Positions 51,697 to 61,387 of a stretch of DNA of 64,000 bases are shown piece after piece. The notes beneath the pieces are model-generated. The model made no database searches. It was given only the letters and a program-made list of their open reading frames with translations, and was not told the origin of the DNA. The DNA comes from Solibacillus silvestris (GTDB taxonomy: Bacteria; Bacillota; Bacilli; Bacillales_A; Planococcaceae). Position 1 is the stretch's first letter. Every line of letters starts with the position of its first letter. The position numbers were made by a program, and so were the translations under genes. The stretch covers positions 62,001 through 126,000 of the forward strand of contig CP014609.1 in assembly GCA_001586195.1 (NCBI GenBank). Direction: 5' to 3'.

Positions 51697-52266
51697 ATGA
51701 AAAAAAAGAGATTAGTAACAGGTGCGCTCGTTTTAAGTACAGCGCTCGTTTTAGCGGCTTGTGGTGGAAATGAAGAAGAGTCAAACTCTACAGAAGAAAT
51801 GGATCATTCAAATATGGAACACGCCCAAATGGACCATTCAAGTTCAGGTGAAGTACCTGAAGGATTGGCGAATGCGGAAAGCCCTACATATCCAGTTGGC
51901 AGCGAAGCAATAATTAATGCCGATCATATGGACGGTATGAATGGCGCAAAGGCAACCATTACCGGAGCATTTGATACAACTGTTTATATGGTTACGTATA
52001 CTCCAACAACGGATGGCGAGCCAGTTGAAGATCACAAATGGGTTATTCATGAAGAGCTTGAAGACGCTGGAGAAGCACCATTCAATTCCGGTGAAGAGGT
52101 CGTATTAAATGCGGAACATATGGACGGGATGGATGGCGCGGCCGCTACAATTGATTCGGCTGAGCAAACGACCGTATATATGGTGAGCTATAAAGATACT
52201 GAAACAGGTGAGGAAGTAACGCATCATAAATGGGTTACAGAAAGTGAACTTTCCCCTGCGGAATAA
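51697..52266 (+). CDS. DUF1541 (YdhK-like) lipoprotein
   Basis: 189 residues. Lipobox LAAC, a Met/His-rich linker (EMDHSNMEHAQMDHSSSGE), then two copies of the DUF1541 unit, each with NAxHMDGMxGA and a HKW motif (residues about 68-115 and 130-180). YdhK of B. subtilis has this form. The Met/His linker and the CsoR-like operator suggest copper handling on the outer face. ATG 51697 is set by AAGGAG 10 bp upstream. Confidence 0.85.
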   Translation: MKKKRLVTGALVLSTALVLAACGGNEEESNSTEEMDHSNMEHAQMDHSSSGEVPEGLANAESPTYPVGSEAIINADHMDGMNGAKATITGAFDTTVYMVTYTPTTDGEPVEDHKWVIHEELEDAGEAPFNSGEEVVLNAEHMDGMDGAAATIDSAEQTTVYMVSYKDTETGEEVTHHKWVTESELSPAE

Positions 52267-52305
52267 AGCCCAAAAAATAATTAAGCCTTAGTTAATAAAT
52301 AGGTA

Positions 52306-52338
52306 AGGTCCTTCACATAATGGAGTGAAGGGCTTTTT
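52306..52338 (+). terminator. Terminator after the DUF1541 gene
   Basis: GGTCCTTCAC pairs with GTGAAGGGCT (one G-U) and is followed by Ts. 52340-52510 has no gene; it is AT-rich promoter region. Confidence 0.75.
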
Positions 52339-52510
52339 ACATATTGAATAAAGCTGTAAATTACATGAACTAGTGTATTTAATGTTAAACTCAATAAATA
52401 AACATATAGTGAATATAAAAAGACGAATTTTATTACGAGCGATATAGAATCCCTTTAAAAGTAATTGGATCATGTATTTTTCTTTTAACACTGATGAAGG
52501 GAAAGATGAT

Positions 52511-53185
52511 ATGGTAAAAGACTTCGAAAAAGTAATGGAAACTCTCTCAAAAATAAATGTTTTATCCAACCCGAATAATGAGCCAGTAACGATCATTGGT
52601 GAAGCAGAGGATATGAGATGTGTAGGGATCGGGACAGATGCGGCAGTTTTTCAGTCCGAAAACGCCCCGGCGTATGCATTCAAACTATATGCAAAAGATA
52701 AAGCAGCGAAAGTAATGTTGGAAGAAGATGTTTACCGGAAGTTAGGGAATTCGCCTTTCTTTTCAACATGCTATGGTTCGAACGGCAATTGTCTCGTATT
52801 AAGTTACGAGGAAGGGAAAACGCTCTTTGACTGCATTCTTGAAGGCATCCATATTCCGGAACAGGTGATACAGGATGTTGAAGAAGCAAGAGAATACGCG
52901 CGCAGTAAGGGGCTGAATCCGCGTGATATTCATTTGAAAAATATACTGCTGCAAAACGGCAGAGCTAAAATAATCGATGTTTCCGAATATACGATGTCCG
53001 GTAATGATTTTCGATGGGAACATTTAAAAAAGGGGTATGAGCAATACTATCATTTAATTGACGGAAAATCCGTACCGAGTGGGGTGGTTGAAACCGTTCG
53101 TAAATGGTATAACAGGCGAGGGAAGAAATCATTGTCATTTGAAGAAATTACAACACCTATTTTAAAACTTTTCTTTAAAGATTGA
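52511..53185 (+). CDS. YrzF-like serine/threonine protein kinase
   Basis: 224 residues of a small kinase-fold family. ATP-region GIGTDAAVFQSENAPAYAFKLY with Lys, catalytic segment GLNPRDIHLKNILL (Asp, Asn) and metal Asp in KIIDVSEY (DFG equivalent). B. subtilis YrzF has this form. ATG 52511 follows GAAGGGAAAGATG; the frame is open to ATG 52472 but with a poor ribosome site. Substrates are unknown. Confidence 0.8.
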   Translation: MVKDFEKVMETLSKINVLSNPNNEPVTIIGEAEDMRCVGIGTDAAVFQSENAPAYAFKLYAKDKAAKVMLEEDVYRKLGNSPFFSTCYGSNGNCLVLSYEEGKTLFDCILEGIHIPEQVIQDVEEAREYARSKGLNPRDIHLKNILLQNGRAKIIDVSEYTMSGNDFRWEHLKKGYEQYYHLIDGKSVPSGVVETVRKWYNRRGKKSLSFEEITTPILKLFFKD

Positions 53186-53195
53186 TAAGTTAAAA

Positions 53196-53238
53196 AGCCT
53201 CGCATTTTGATGATATATTCATCTGAATGCGTGGCTTA
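53196..53238. terminator. Bidirectional terminator
   Basis: AAGCCTCGCATT and GATGA pair with TCATC and AATGCGTGGCTT; between convergent genes. Confidence 0.82.
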
Positions 53239-53239
53239 T

Positions 53240-53779
53240 TTAAATAGATCCATTTCGTACTTTTTCGATCAGTGAAGAAATCCATTCACCTTCATTATTA
53301 AAACGACTTGTAAAATAGCCGGTTAAAAAATCCCCACCTTCTTTTTTAGAACCTTCCAGCTTAACTTGCATATTCAAACTTGTAATATAATCTATTTTCT
53401 TTTCAAGCTTTTTTAATTTCTCTTCAAGAATCATAATGATTTTTGCACGATCTACAAAGTCCAGATTCATTAATCCAACAATTGTATCTGAGAGAGAATC
53501 AGCTTTTTCAAAAAGCTGATAAATTTTTTGTGGAAGTAATGCAAGGCCCTGTTCGGTAATGGCGAAAACTTGCTTATCGGGCCGATTCTCTTCTTTAATG
53601 ATCTCTGTTGGTTCGATAAGCCCCTGCTTTGTCAAAGATTCAAAATGATAATAGAGCTTGCTTTCCGTCAGGTGCGCCAATTTATCAAAAGGAATCGGTT
53701 CTGACAGCTCTTTTTTTAGTTTATATGGATAGCTGCTTTCTTTCGCTAACTTGCTCAATATATAAATTTGGATGGACAT
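53240..53779 (-). CDS. PadR-family transcriptional regulator
   Basis: 179 residues. The winged helix-turn-helix covers residues about 1-85 (IQIYILSKLAKESSYPYKLKKEL, LYYHFESLTKQGLIEP), then a helical C-terminal dimerisation region. It lies downstream of a YhgE-type membrane protein gene on the same strand and probably represses it, as PadR-type regulators often control adjacent export genes. Confidence 0.87.
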   Translation of the reverse strand: MSIQIYILSKLAKESSYPYKLKKELSEPIPFDKLAHLTESKLYYHFESLTKQGLIEPTEIIKEENRPDKQVFAITEQGLALLPQKIYQLFEKADSLSDTIVGLMNLDFVDRAKIIMILEEKLKKLEKKIDYITSLNMQVKLEGSKKEGGDFLTGYFTSRFNNEGEWISSLIEKVRNGSI

Positions 53780-53823
53780 AGTATTCTCCTATACTTTATA
53801 CATTTTAATCTCCGCTTATATAA

Positions 53824-53862
53824 ATACAACTCGTGCTAAAAATAGCACGAGTTGTATTTTTC
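53824..53862. terminator. Hairpin terminator between the YhgE-type gene and padR
   Basis: ATACAACTCGTGCTA, four As, TAGCACGAGTTGTAT: a 15-bp perfect stem with AT-rich flanks. Confidence 0.85.
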
Positions 53863-53877
53863 CTTAGTTTAACAAAG

Positions 53878-55062
53878 TTATGCCATAACTTCATCCGCTT
53901 TTTTTAAAGAAGCTGGTTGTTCAGCTGGTGCATCAACTGGAAGCGGCTTATGGAAAACCCAAACAATAATAATATTAATAAGCATTGCTCCGGCTCCCAC
54001 TGCAGCTAATCCCCATAGGTGTGGGGCAGGGCTGATCGAACCAAACATAATCGCTAAATACGATTGAACAGAATGGTACATCGGCGTAATATAGCTAAAC
54101 CATTCATATGGTGCGTACATCATATCACGTGGAATCGTAGCACCGTTCGCCAACGTTTGCATAAGCAGAATCGGAATGTTAAGAATCATACCGCCTTCAC
54201 CAAGGATAAAGATTGGAATTGCACACACATTAAATGCAGCCATATATAATAAAATCTGCTGTCCGGCAACAGGTAACAATACCGATGTGTCGACATCTGC
54301 AATTAGAAAGGCAACAGTTAATGAAGCGATAGTTGAAAGTATCGCAATTATTAAAGCAGTCAACTGTACATAAAAAAATAATTTTGTTTTACTCGCCTTA
54401 CCACGGCTCGCTTTAAATGAACCGACTAACTGCATTCCTGCAATCATTGCACCTACATAACAAGCCATTGTTAAAAACATTGGCAGCATACTATTATGCA
54501 TTCCCGTTGGCACATCATTCATAATGACATAGTTACCAGTGTAGCTATTTTCGATTTGCTCAGCCATTTCGGCAGCCTGTTCTTTCGGAAGGTTGAAGTT
54601 CATTAAAATTCCTTGAGCTGTTTGTTGTGAGAAATTTGCACTTAACTCATTATTAATTTGAGTAACTACAGATGACATAGAAGAGGAAACCATTGTAGAT
54701 GAGGCTTCATTTACTGTGAAATCAATGTTTGTTCCTTTACCGCTTTGTGCATCCGCTGAGAAGTTTTCAGGGATATGAATAACTAATGCAAGTTCATTGT
54801 GCTCTAAATCTTTCAGAGCTTGTTTATTTGTTAAGTCTGTTTCGATTGTCTTAAATGGTAAGCTTTCGCCTAGTTGCCCAGCAATCTGATTACCTGATTC
54901 GCCTTTGTCTTCATTTACAATGGCAATTTTTAATTCATCCATATTGCCAGGGATTGCTGTGTACCCAGGTAAAAAGATTCCAAGCATCGCTACCGCATAA
55001 AATATTCCCATAAAAATAGAAGCAATTGCCCCTTTTGATTTTAAAAACTGTTTAAATTTCAC
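53878..55062 (-). CDS. YhgE/Pip-type (DUF3533) ABC-2-like membrane protein
   Basis: 394 residues: an N-terminal helix (IFMGIFYAVAMLGIFLPGY), an extracellular region of about 170 residues (KIAIVNEDKGESGNQIAGQ, ELALVIHIPENFSADAQSGK), then five or six helices. This is the ABC-2/YhgE-Pip arrangement, linked to export of virulence factors or toxins in Gram-positives. The upstream region has palindromes that could bind the PadR regulator. Confidence 0.83.
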   Translation of the reverse strand: MKFKQFLKSKGAIASIFMGIFYAVAMLGIFLPGYTAIPGNMDELKIAIVNEDKGESGNQIAGQLGESLPFKTIETDLTNKQALKDLEHNELALVIHIPENFSADAQSGKGTNIDFTVNEASSTMVSSSMSSVVTQINNELSANFSQQTAQGILMNFNLPKEQAAEMAEQIENSYTGNYVIMNDVPTGMHNSMLPMFLTMACYVGAMIAGMQLVGSFKASRGKASKTKLFFYVQLTALIIAILSTIASLTVAFLIADVDTSVLLPVAGQQILLYMAAFNVCAIPIFILGEGGMILNIPILLMQTLANGATIPRDMMYAPYEWFSYITPMYHSVQSYLAIMFGSISPAPHLWGLAAVGAGAMLINIIIVWVFHKPLPVDAPAEQPASLKKADEVMA

Positions 55063-55086
55063 GTATTGTTTCCTCTCTTATACAAT

Positions 55087-55118
55087 CTTAAATTTAAGTA
55101 CTCTAATTAAAGTACTTT
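55087..55118 (-). promoter_or_regulatory. Palindromes upstream of the YhgE-type gene, possible PadR operator
   Basis: CTTAAATTTAAG (55087-55098) and AAAGTACTTT (55109-55118) are perfect palindromes, and AAGTACT occurs twice 14 bp apart. Located 25-55 bp upstream of the start. The link to PadR is a guess. Confidence 0.35.
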
Positions 55119-55317
55119 GTTTTTAGTATTTTATATTATTAGTGATTTACATGTAAAGTAATAAGTAGGTCATAAATATTACGATAATGTGAACGGTTAG
55201 AAATACAAAATATGATTTATAAGGAGAAGATTCCTTTGTAAAAATTGAAAAATTCTGTAACTTTTACACTTTTCCTAAGTCTAATTAAATACAAAGTATG
55301 GAAAAGGAGGATTTAAC

Positions 55318-57450
55318 ATGAATAAAGGCAAACTTTTTGGAATGGCGCTTGTCGCTTCACTTGTTGCTGTTTTAGCACTCGGTTACTTTATGCTCGCTAA
55401 AAACACGGAAGTGCAGGCAACGGGTATTTTATTCGAAGGGGAAACGTATTCCATTACGTTAAAGCAGCCAATTACTGAAAAAAGTTTAACAGATGGGTCC
55501 ATTCTAGTAGTCGATGAAAATGATAAAAGCGCAAAGGCGAAATTGTCGGTTGATAAAGCCGGGACTACTATATCTGTCGATGGACTGAGTGTAGGGAAAT
55601 ATACGCTCCAAATTAAGCAAACAGCATACGCAAAGAAAGCAAAGTCGCAGCAGGAACAGTCGGTTGCACTTGAAGTTGTAAGGAAAGTGGAAAAACTTAC
55701 GTCAACGGAAGATCTAAAAGATTATTTTAGGGCGTTTGTAGCGCAAGAAAATGCGGCATCTAGTCGTTCTAATGATATGGTAAAAGAGGAATCGGCGATG
55801 TCGATGGAAAACAAAGATTTAGGTAGTGGCGGACCGAGTTATTCTACTACAAACAACCAGGTGGAGGGTATTGAAGAAGGAGACATTACAATAACGGACG
55901 GTCAGTCCATTTATACGATTGTCGACAATAAAGTAGTCATTGTTGATGCCAAAAATTTGCAGGTGATGAAGCGTTTAAAGATCGGCAAAGATATTTATCC
56001 AACACATTTAATGCTGCATGACCAAACATTAATTGTAGGGTACACAAAGTATGTAGAAACACAAAGAGAGCCGCATTATGACGGGAAATCGGTAACAAGA
56101 ATTGCTTTCTATGATGTAAAGGATGCAAAAAATCCGACGCTAGTGCGCGAAGTGGGGCATGACGGGGATATTACGAGTATTCGTAAAGCAGGCAACTATT
56201 TGTACGTTGTATCAAGCCGTATGCCGAACTACTGGCTGCTGCAGGAAACACCAGATGTAGAGCTCCGTCCATCCACGTACGATGGGGAAAAGGAAACCAT
56301 TATGCCGGTCGATAAAATTCGTATGCTCCCTGAAAGCAATGAGCCGAACTATTTGATCGTATCTGCAATCGATGTAAGCAATGTGAAGTCGAATGCATGG
56401 AAAACAGAGAGCTTCCTAGGCAACAGCGGTCAACTGTATATGTCTGAAAATGCAATCTATATTGCGTCGATGAATCATTACGGGTTCTGGGCGGGAATCG
56501 AGCGCACATCTCTTGATGACACGGTTTCTAGTACAATGCCGGCAAAACAAAATAATGAAACGACAATTTACAAAATTTCAATTGATAAAACAGCGGTAAA
56601 GATGACGGCGCAAGGTAAAGTGCCTGGGTCAGTATTGAATCAATTTTCAATGGATGAGCATGATGGGCATGTACGGATAGCTACAACAGAAGGCAGTGCA
56701 TGGGGAACAACGGCCAATTCGAAAAACCATCTATTCATTTTGGATGAAAACTTAAAACAGGTTGGTGCGGTCAATGATTTAGCGAAAGGAGAACGCATAT
56801 ACTCAGCTCGCTTTATGGGAGATAAAGCGTATTTAGTGACATTTAAAGAAACAGACCCTCTTTTTGTCATTGATACGAAAAATCCAACTGCGCCGAAAGT
56901 GTTAGGGGAGCTTAAAATTCCGGGCTTCAGCAATTACTTACATCCAATTGGCGAAAATCACCTCCTTGGTATTGGCTATGATACGGAAGTGAAGATGGAA
57001 GAAGGTTCAAAAGAGCCGGTTGTCTATACAAATGGCATGAAACTGAGCCTGTTTGATGTAACTGATTTCAATAAACCAAAAGAACAGCAGGCGGTTGTAA
57101 TTGGTGGTCGCGGAACCAACTCTCCTGTGCAATATGACCATAAAGCTCTATTCAGAGATCCACGCCAAAATTATTATGGCTTCCCTGTTACAATTTACTC
57201 GCCAACAGATGAGGAAGAGCAGCTAAAATATGAAGGAACAGGTGCTCATATTTACAAGGTAACACCAAAAGGGATTGAGCTTGTAGCCGACATGATCGAA
57301 AAGGCGCGTCCTGGTGAACAATATGAAGATTCGTATAATGTCGTACAGCGTCTACTCTATATTGATGATGAGCTGTTTACAGTATCTCGTTCCAAAGTGA
57401 CGAGCTTCAACGGAAAAACATTTGAAAAGCAACAGATGGCAGGTTTCTAA
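55318..57450 (+). CDS. Secreted beta-propeller-domain protein (PF09826-type)
   Basis: 710 residues. N-terminal helix (LFGMALVASLVAVLALGYFML), an Ig-like domain (residues about 35-120), a linker, then a large beta-propeller region starting TTNNQVEGIEEGDITITDGQ (about 180) with blades such as TRIAFYDVKDAKNPTLVREV and LFVIDTKNPTAPKVLGELKI. This is the bacterial secreted beta-propeller family of unknown function. The ribosome site AAAAGGAGG precedes ATG 55318. Confidence 0.87.
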   Translation: MNKGKLFGMALVASLVAVLALGYFMLAKNTEVQATGILFEGETYSITLKQPITEKSLTDGSILVVDENDKSAKAKLSVDKAGTTISVDGLSVGKYTLQIKQTAYAKKAKSQQEQSVALEVVRKVEKLTSTEDLKDYFRAFVAQENAASSRSNDMVKEESAMSMENKDLGSGGPSYSTTNNQVEGIEEGDITITDGQSIYTIVDNKVVIVDAKNLQVMKRLKIGKDIYPTHLMLHDQTLIVGYTKYVETQREPHYDGKSVTRIAFYDVKDAKNPTLVREVGHDGDITSIRKAGNYLYVVSSRMPNYWLLQETPDVELRPSTYDGEKETIMPVDKIRMLPESNEPNYLIVSAIDVSNVKSNAWKTESFLGNSGQLYMSENAIYIASMNHYGFWAGIERTSLDDTVSSTMPAKQNNETTIYKISIDKTAVKMTAQGKVPGSVLNQFSMDEHDGHVRIATTEGSAWGTTANSKNHLFILDENLKQVGAVNDLAKGERIYSARFMGDKAYLVTFKETDPLFVIDTKNPTAPKVLGELKIPGFSNYLHPIGENHLLGIGYDTEVKMEEGSKEPVVYTNGMKLSLFDVTDFNKPKEQQAVVIGGRGTNSPVQYDHKALFRDPRQNYYGFPVTIYSPTDEEEQLKYEGTGAHIYKVTPKGIELVADMIEKARPGEQYEDSYNVVQRLLYIDDELFTVSRSKVTSFNGKTFEKQQMAGF

Positions 57451-57459
57451 TTTAGACTC

Positions 57460-57497
57460 AACCACAAGCACAGGTGGAATTGTGCTTGTGGTTTTTT
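57460..57497 (+). terminator. Terminator after the beta-propeller gene
   Basis: AACCACAAGCACA pairs with TGTGCTTGTGGTT and runs into TTTT. Confidence 0.9.
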
Positions 57498-57534
57498 CAT
57501 GTCCGGAAAAAAAGTTAAAGGGGTATTCATGATT

Positions 57535-57556
57535 TCTTAAGAATTTCTTCATATTT
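57535..57556 (+). promoter_or_regulatory. Direct-repeat box upstream of the ABC exporter operon
   Basis: TCTTAAGAATT then TCTTCATATTT, matching 34243-34264 at 21 of 22 positions. It lies 61 bp before the exporter ATPase gene and is the likely binding site of the OmpR-type regulator encoded at 34.3 kb. Confidence 0.55.
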
Positions 57557-57616
57557 AGCCTTTCTAAATATTAAGATTTGCCCTTTACACTAAAGTTAAG
57601 TGAAAAGGAGTGGGCG

Positions 57617-58318
57617 ATGATGATTAAAGTAAAGAACTTACAACATACATTTTCTATTGGTAAACGCGGAAAGGAAAGACAGGTTTCGGTACTTAAAGAT
57701 GTATCATTTGATGTGGAAAAGGGGGAAATCGTAGCGGTCGTTGGGAAAAGCGGATCAGGTAAATCGACACTGCTTCAGATTTTGGCGGGTTTTATGAAAC
57801 CGGAACACGGTTCAATTGTAGTAAATGCACAGGAAATTGCAGGATTTAATGAGATTCAGAGTGCAAAATTTCGTTTGGAAAACTTCGGCTTCATCTTTCA
57901 AAACTTTCAGCTGATGCCGAGTTTGACGGCATTTGAGAACATTGAATTGCCACTAAAGCTGCAAGGGATGAATGTTTCGGAACGCAGAAAACGAGTTGAA
58001 GTAATTATGAAAAAGGTTGGTTTAACTGAAGTGACCGACCATTACCCGAACGAGCTATCGGGCGGGCAGCAACAGCGGGTAAGTATTGCCCGTGCTCTTG
58101 TGACGAACGCGCCGATTTTGTTGGCGGATGAACCGACAGGAAGCCTTGATTCAGAGACAGAGCAAGATATTTTAATGCTCATCCAGCAGCTGAACCGCGA
58201 ATTGGATTTGACATTTATTATTATTACGCATGATGAGGAAGTGGCAATGATTGCGGACAAGCGCTTTCGTATGCATGACGGTCAATTGGTGAAAGAAGGT
58301 GAACACAATGCTATTTAA
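57617..58318 (+). CDS. ABC transporter ATP-binding protein (LolD/MacB type)
   Basis: 233 residues. Walker A GKSGSGKST, signature LSGGQQQR, Walker B ILLADEPTGSLD, and the Q-loop FIFQNFQLMPSLTAFENIELP typical of the MacB/LolD branch. It pairs with the FtsX-type permease, whose gene overlaps it by 11 bp. ATG 57617 has AAAAGGAG 6 bp upstream. Confidence 0.93.
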   Translation: MMIKVKNLQHTFSIGKRGKERQVSVLKDVSFDVEKGEIVAVVGKSGSGKSTLLQILAGFMKPEHGSIVVNAQEIAGFNEIQSAKFRLENFGFIFQNFQLMPSLTAFENIELPLKLQGMNVSERRKRVEVIMKKVGLTEVTDHYPNELSGGQQQRVSIARALVTNAPILLADEPTGSLDSETEQDILMLIQQLNRELDLTFIIITHDEEVAMIADKRFRMHDGQLVKEGEHNAI

Positions 58319-59636
58319 AGATCAGGTGGATTTTGTGATGCAGCATATTAGAAAAAATAAGCTGCGTGTTTTTATGACAGTATTGGCCGCAACAATGGGC
58401 TGTGCGTTTTTAATTGTGCTAGCCTCGATTGGATTTGGATTACAAGATTCGATTGAAGATGAAATTCTATCAAGTGAGACGGTGACACAAATAGAAGTGC
58501 TCGGTAGTCAAGCGCTGTTTACAGCAGAGGAAGTAGCGGATATACAAGCGGTGGAAAATGTGCAGACGGTGTTAAAAACTACGAGTGTGGATGCTAATGT
58601 AGAGGGCTATATGGGAGACCGCGATACATTTACATCATTGCGTCTAGTGGACTTTACTGATTATGCATCGATAGCAAAACCGTTAGCGGAAGGGAAATAT
58701 CCGGAAAACGAGAATGAGATTGTTGTCGGATATCATTTTGGACAAACTTTATTAAATGAAGCGGACCGCAAATTAATTGAGGAAAAATCAAAGGCAGCAG
58801 AAGCAGAAGGTACTTATTACGACGGTGCTGATGAAGGGTACAAGGAATCGCTTATCGGCAAGGAAATTGAGATTGCTTTAAGTACGCATGAACAGCCGGA
58901 TGTATTATCAGAGCGTATGAAGTATACGATTGTCGGTGTTATGCCAAAGCCAGCATATGAATGGGCAGTCGAAAACCGAATTTATATGATGGACGAGCAA
59001 CGTGAAGCGATTGAAAACACTTATAACCAAGTAGTTGCAGAAGAAGAGGGAGCAAGCGATTTCCAGCTGTTTTCAGAGCGTTTTGATATTTATGCGGAAA
59101 GCTTGGAGTATGTGAAGCCGATTTTAGAAGAGTTACGTGAAAAAGGCTACGGCGTATATTCAGTTACAGAACAGCTAGATGAGTTGAATGTCTTTTTCCT
59201 AGTATTAAAAGCAGGGCTCGTTTTCGTTGGAACAATTGCTGTGCTGATCGCATCGATCGGTATCTTTAATACGATGACAATGGCGGTTACGGAACGTACA
59301 CGTGAGATTGGTGTATTAAAAGCAATTGGTGCAAGTCCGAAACTGATTCAACGACTATTTCTAATGGAGAGTACCTTTATTGGAGTCATTGGAACAGTTC
59401 TGGCCATTGCAATTTCTTATGTTGTAAGCTTTGCAGCGAATGCACTATTGCCGCTCATTTTAAAAGCAGCAACAGGTGAAGATGGCTTCAATAATGTACA
59501 GTTTTCAGCTATTCCATGGCAGCTGGTAGTCATTGCTGGAGCGATCAGTATCGGAGTAGCGATGATTTCCGGATTACGCCCGGCACGTAAAGCAACGAAA
59601 ATTGAAGTAATGCAGGCGTTAAGACAGGAATTGTAA
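58308..59636 (+). CDS. MacB/FtsX-type ABC transporter permease
   Basis: 442 residues: one N-terminal helix (VFMTVLAATMGCAFLIVLASIG), an extracytoplasmic domain of about 240 residues, then three C-terminal helices with the FtsX core MTMAVTERTREIGVLKAIGAS. MacB-type exporters act on peptides or lipids in the envelope rather than classic transport across the cytoplasm. ATG 58308 is preferred over GTG 58299. Confidence 0.9.
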   Translation: MLFKDQVDFVMQHIRKNKLRVFMTVLAATMGCAFLIVLASIGFGLQDSIEDEILSSETVTQIEVLGSQALFTAEEVADIQAVENVQTVLKTTSVDANVEGYMGDRDTFTSLRLVDFTDYASIAKPLAEGKYPENENEIVVGYHFGQTLLNEADRKLIEEKSKAAEAEGTYYDGADEGYKESLIGKEIEIALSTHEQPDVLSERMKYTIVGVMPKPAYEWAVENRIYMMDEQREAIENTYNQVVAEEEGASDFQLFSERFDIYAESLEYVKPILEELREKGYGVYSVTEQLDELNVFFLVLKAGLVFVGTIAVLIASIGIFNTMTMAVTERTREIGVLKAIGASPKLIQRLFLMESTFIGVIGTVLAIAISYVVSFAANALLPLILKAATGEDGFNNVQFSAIPWQLVVIAGAISIGVAMISGLRPARKATKIEVMQALRQEL

Positions 59637-59702
59637 AATGGAAATGCATGTTATTGGAAATAATTTTATGTGGATCAAATTAGAAAATAATTAAATGAAG
59701 TT

Positions 59703-59742
59703 AAGGACCAAACATATTTTTATATGGTTTGGTCCTTTTTAA
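59703..59742. terminator. Terminator after the exporter operon
   Basis: AAGGACCAAACATA pairs with TATGGTTTGGTCCTT and is followed by TTT. Confidence 0.88.
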
Positions 59743-59810
59743 CCTTCAATGAGAAATTGGATATTTATATTATTTACCTTCATTTTTAGATATTACAGGA
59801 AATTTTATCT

Positions 59811-60593
59811 TTAAAACTCTTCAAATTTCTTCTTTGCTTTCTGTTTTAATTTAAAACCAAACCGACCTGTATGCTCATCGTTTTTAACCAATAATTGATA
59901 TGCGGAAAGAATTGTAAGACCACGAACCGATATATATAGACCAACAGCTATTAAAAACACAAAAACCGGATAATAAGGAACCAAAATTCCCATCTCTAAT
60001 TTGTTCTCTAACGCAAAAGCTAAGAATCCCACCGCCAGTAAACAAGCACCAATCACCATTATTCCGGAATTTATCCTTTTAAAGCCCTCGTATCTCCCTG
60101 ATAGCTCTTTGAAATAATTGGAATCAAATAATAAAACTTCTTTTTTGAGAATCGAATATTGCCCTTGATCAAAACATAATGTCGCAAAAGAAATGATCCC
60201 TAAAGCCGCAATGGCAATAATTAAAAGAACCCCAAGCATTGAATTTGTCCCCATAATTAAGTACGGCTCAAACGCCAATGCAAAAAGTCCAAAACCCAAC
60301 GCAATATGTTTAGCGTTTTTTTGAGTGCTTAACAAAAAACCTTCTGCCATCTCTTTGCTTACATAATAACCTGCTTCATTTCCTTCATTGTTCTCAACAG
60401 AATCTTTCAATAAGTAATCAATCGATACTTCAAAGATATTTCCGATCATTAAGATCTTTTCTGTCTCGGGAAATCCTTGACCATTTTCCCATTTGCTAAT
60501 TGCCTGTCTTGAAGTGTTTAGTTTTTCAGCTAAAGCTTCTTGAGAATATCCTTTTTCCTTTCTTAGCTTAAATAGTTTTTCACCAAATTCCAT
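59811..60593 (-). CDS. XRE-type regulator with membrane domain
   Basis: 260 residues. Cro/CI helix-turn-helix at residues about 6-62 (FKLRKEKGYSQEALAEKLNTSRQAISKWENGQ), a linker, then four to five membrane helices (residues about 93-250). Such membrane-linked XRE proteins are common in Firmicutes and may sense the envelope. The gene stands alone. The next 366 bp upstream (60594-60960) carry TATAAT at 60698 and a GGCTTTTAAAGCC palindrome, with no gene seen. Confidence 0.87.
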   Translation of the reverse strand: MEFGEKLFKLRKEKGYSQEALAEKLNTSRQAISKWENGQGFPETEKILMIGNIFEVSIDYLLKDSVENNEGNEAGYYVSKEMAEGFLLSTQKNAKHIALGFGLFALAFEPYLIMGTNSMLGVLLIIAIAALGIISFATLCFDQGQYSILKKEVLLFDSNYFKELSGRYEGFKRINSGIMVIGACLLAVGFLAFALENKLEMGILVPYYPVFVFLIAVGLYISVRGLTILSAYQLLVKNDEHTGRFGFKLKQKAKKKFEEF

Positions 60594-60960
60594 TTATTTC
60601 AACTCTATTCATTTTGTTAGTTATAATGTATAAAAACATGGCCGTTCTTTCTATCACGTGGTGGATGCAAATTGTCAACTTGAGGTTGCATTGTTGTTAT
60701 AATGGGCTTTTAAAGCCTTTTCTCTACATATCTTTAGAAAGCGTTTTACAACAAAAGATGATTAATTAATGATCCTTTCATTTTTCATAACAGGGCATAT
60801 TGAGGAATTAATTTAAAAAAATGGAAATTTTTATTATTAATAATTTAAACAAATTATGAGTTATCTTTGAATTAACAGAGCAGAGCATTTATACACTTTT
60901 TAGCAAGACCACAAATTTATGTAGCCTTGCTAATTAAATGCTAAAACTGGTGCGAATAAG

Positions 60961-61221
60961 CTACCCAGTCATGATAATAAAACCTCTAATAGTGATAGCT
61001 ATTAAACTTAAAATTCCTAGTGAAGATAAAAGTACAGTAATTGTTTTTAAACGTCCTTTAACACTAAATATTGCAGTGAAAAATGAAACGATTAACATTG
61101 ATATTAGTATCAATATATCCCATGAATCAGGTAATGGATGCAATACTTGTGGGATAATAAAACCAAAAACAATAAATGCGATGATCATCAACAATGAAAT
61201 CATACTTAAATATTTTCTCAA
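60961..61221 (-). CDS. Small membrane protein, unknown
   Basis: 86 residues with three hydrophobic helices (SLLMIIAFIVFGFIIP, ILILISMLIVSFFTAIF, ITVLLSSLGILSLIAI). No family is recognised. The start is TTG 61221, with GGAGGGGTGAT upstream at a slightly long distance. Confidence 0.6.
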   Translation of the reverse strand: MRKYLSMISLLMIIAFIVFGFIIPQVLHPLPDSWDILILISMLIVSFFTAIFSVKGRLKTITVLLSSLGILSLIAITIRGFIIMTG

Positions 61222-61387
61222 CTATTCATCACCCCTCCGTAATGTATAATTCTACCATATTGTTTAGGTGCTATTTCTACAAATATTCATAACACCTTTT
61301 TAAGGTTTTTCTCTCCATCAACAGAACTAAGAGTTACGTGGATACTTATTACATGAGATTAAAAAAACATGGGAGAGGTTATTTGAT

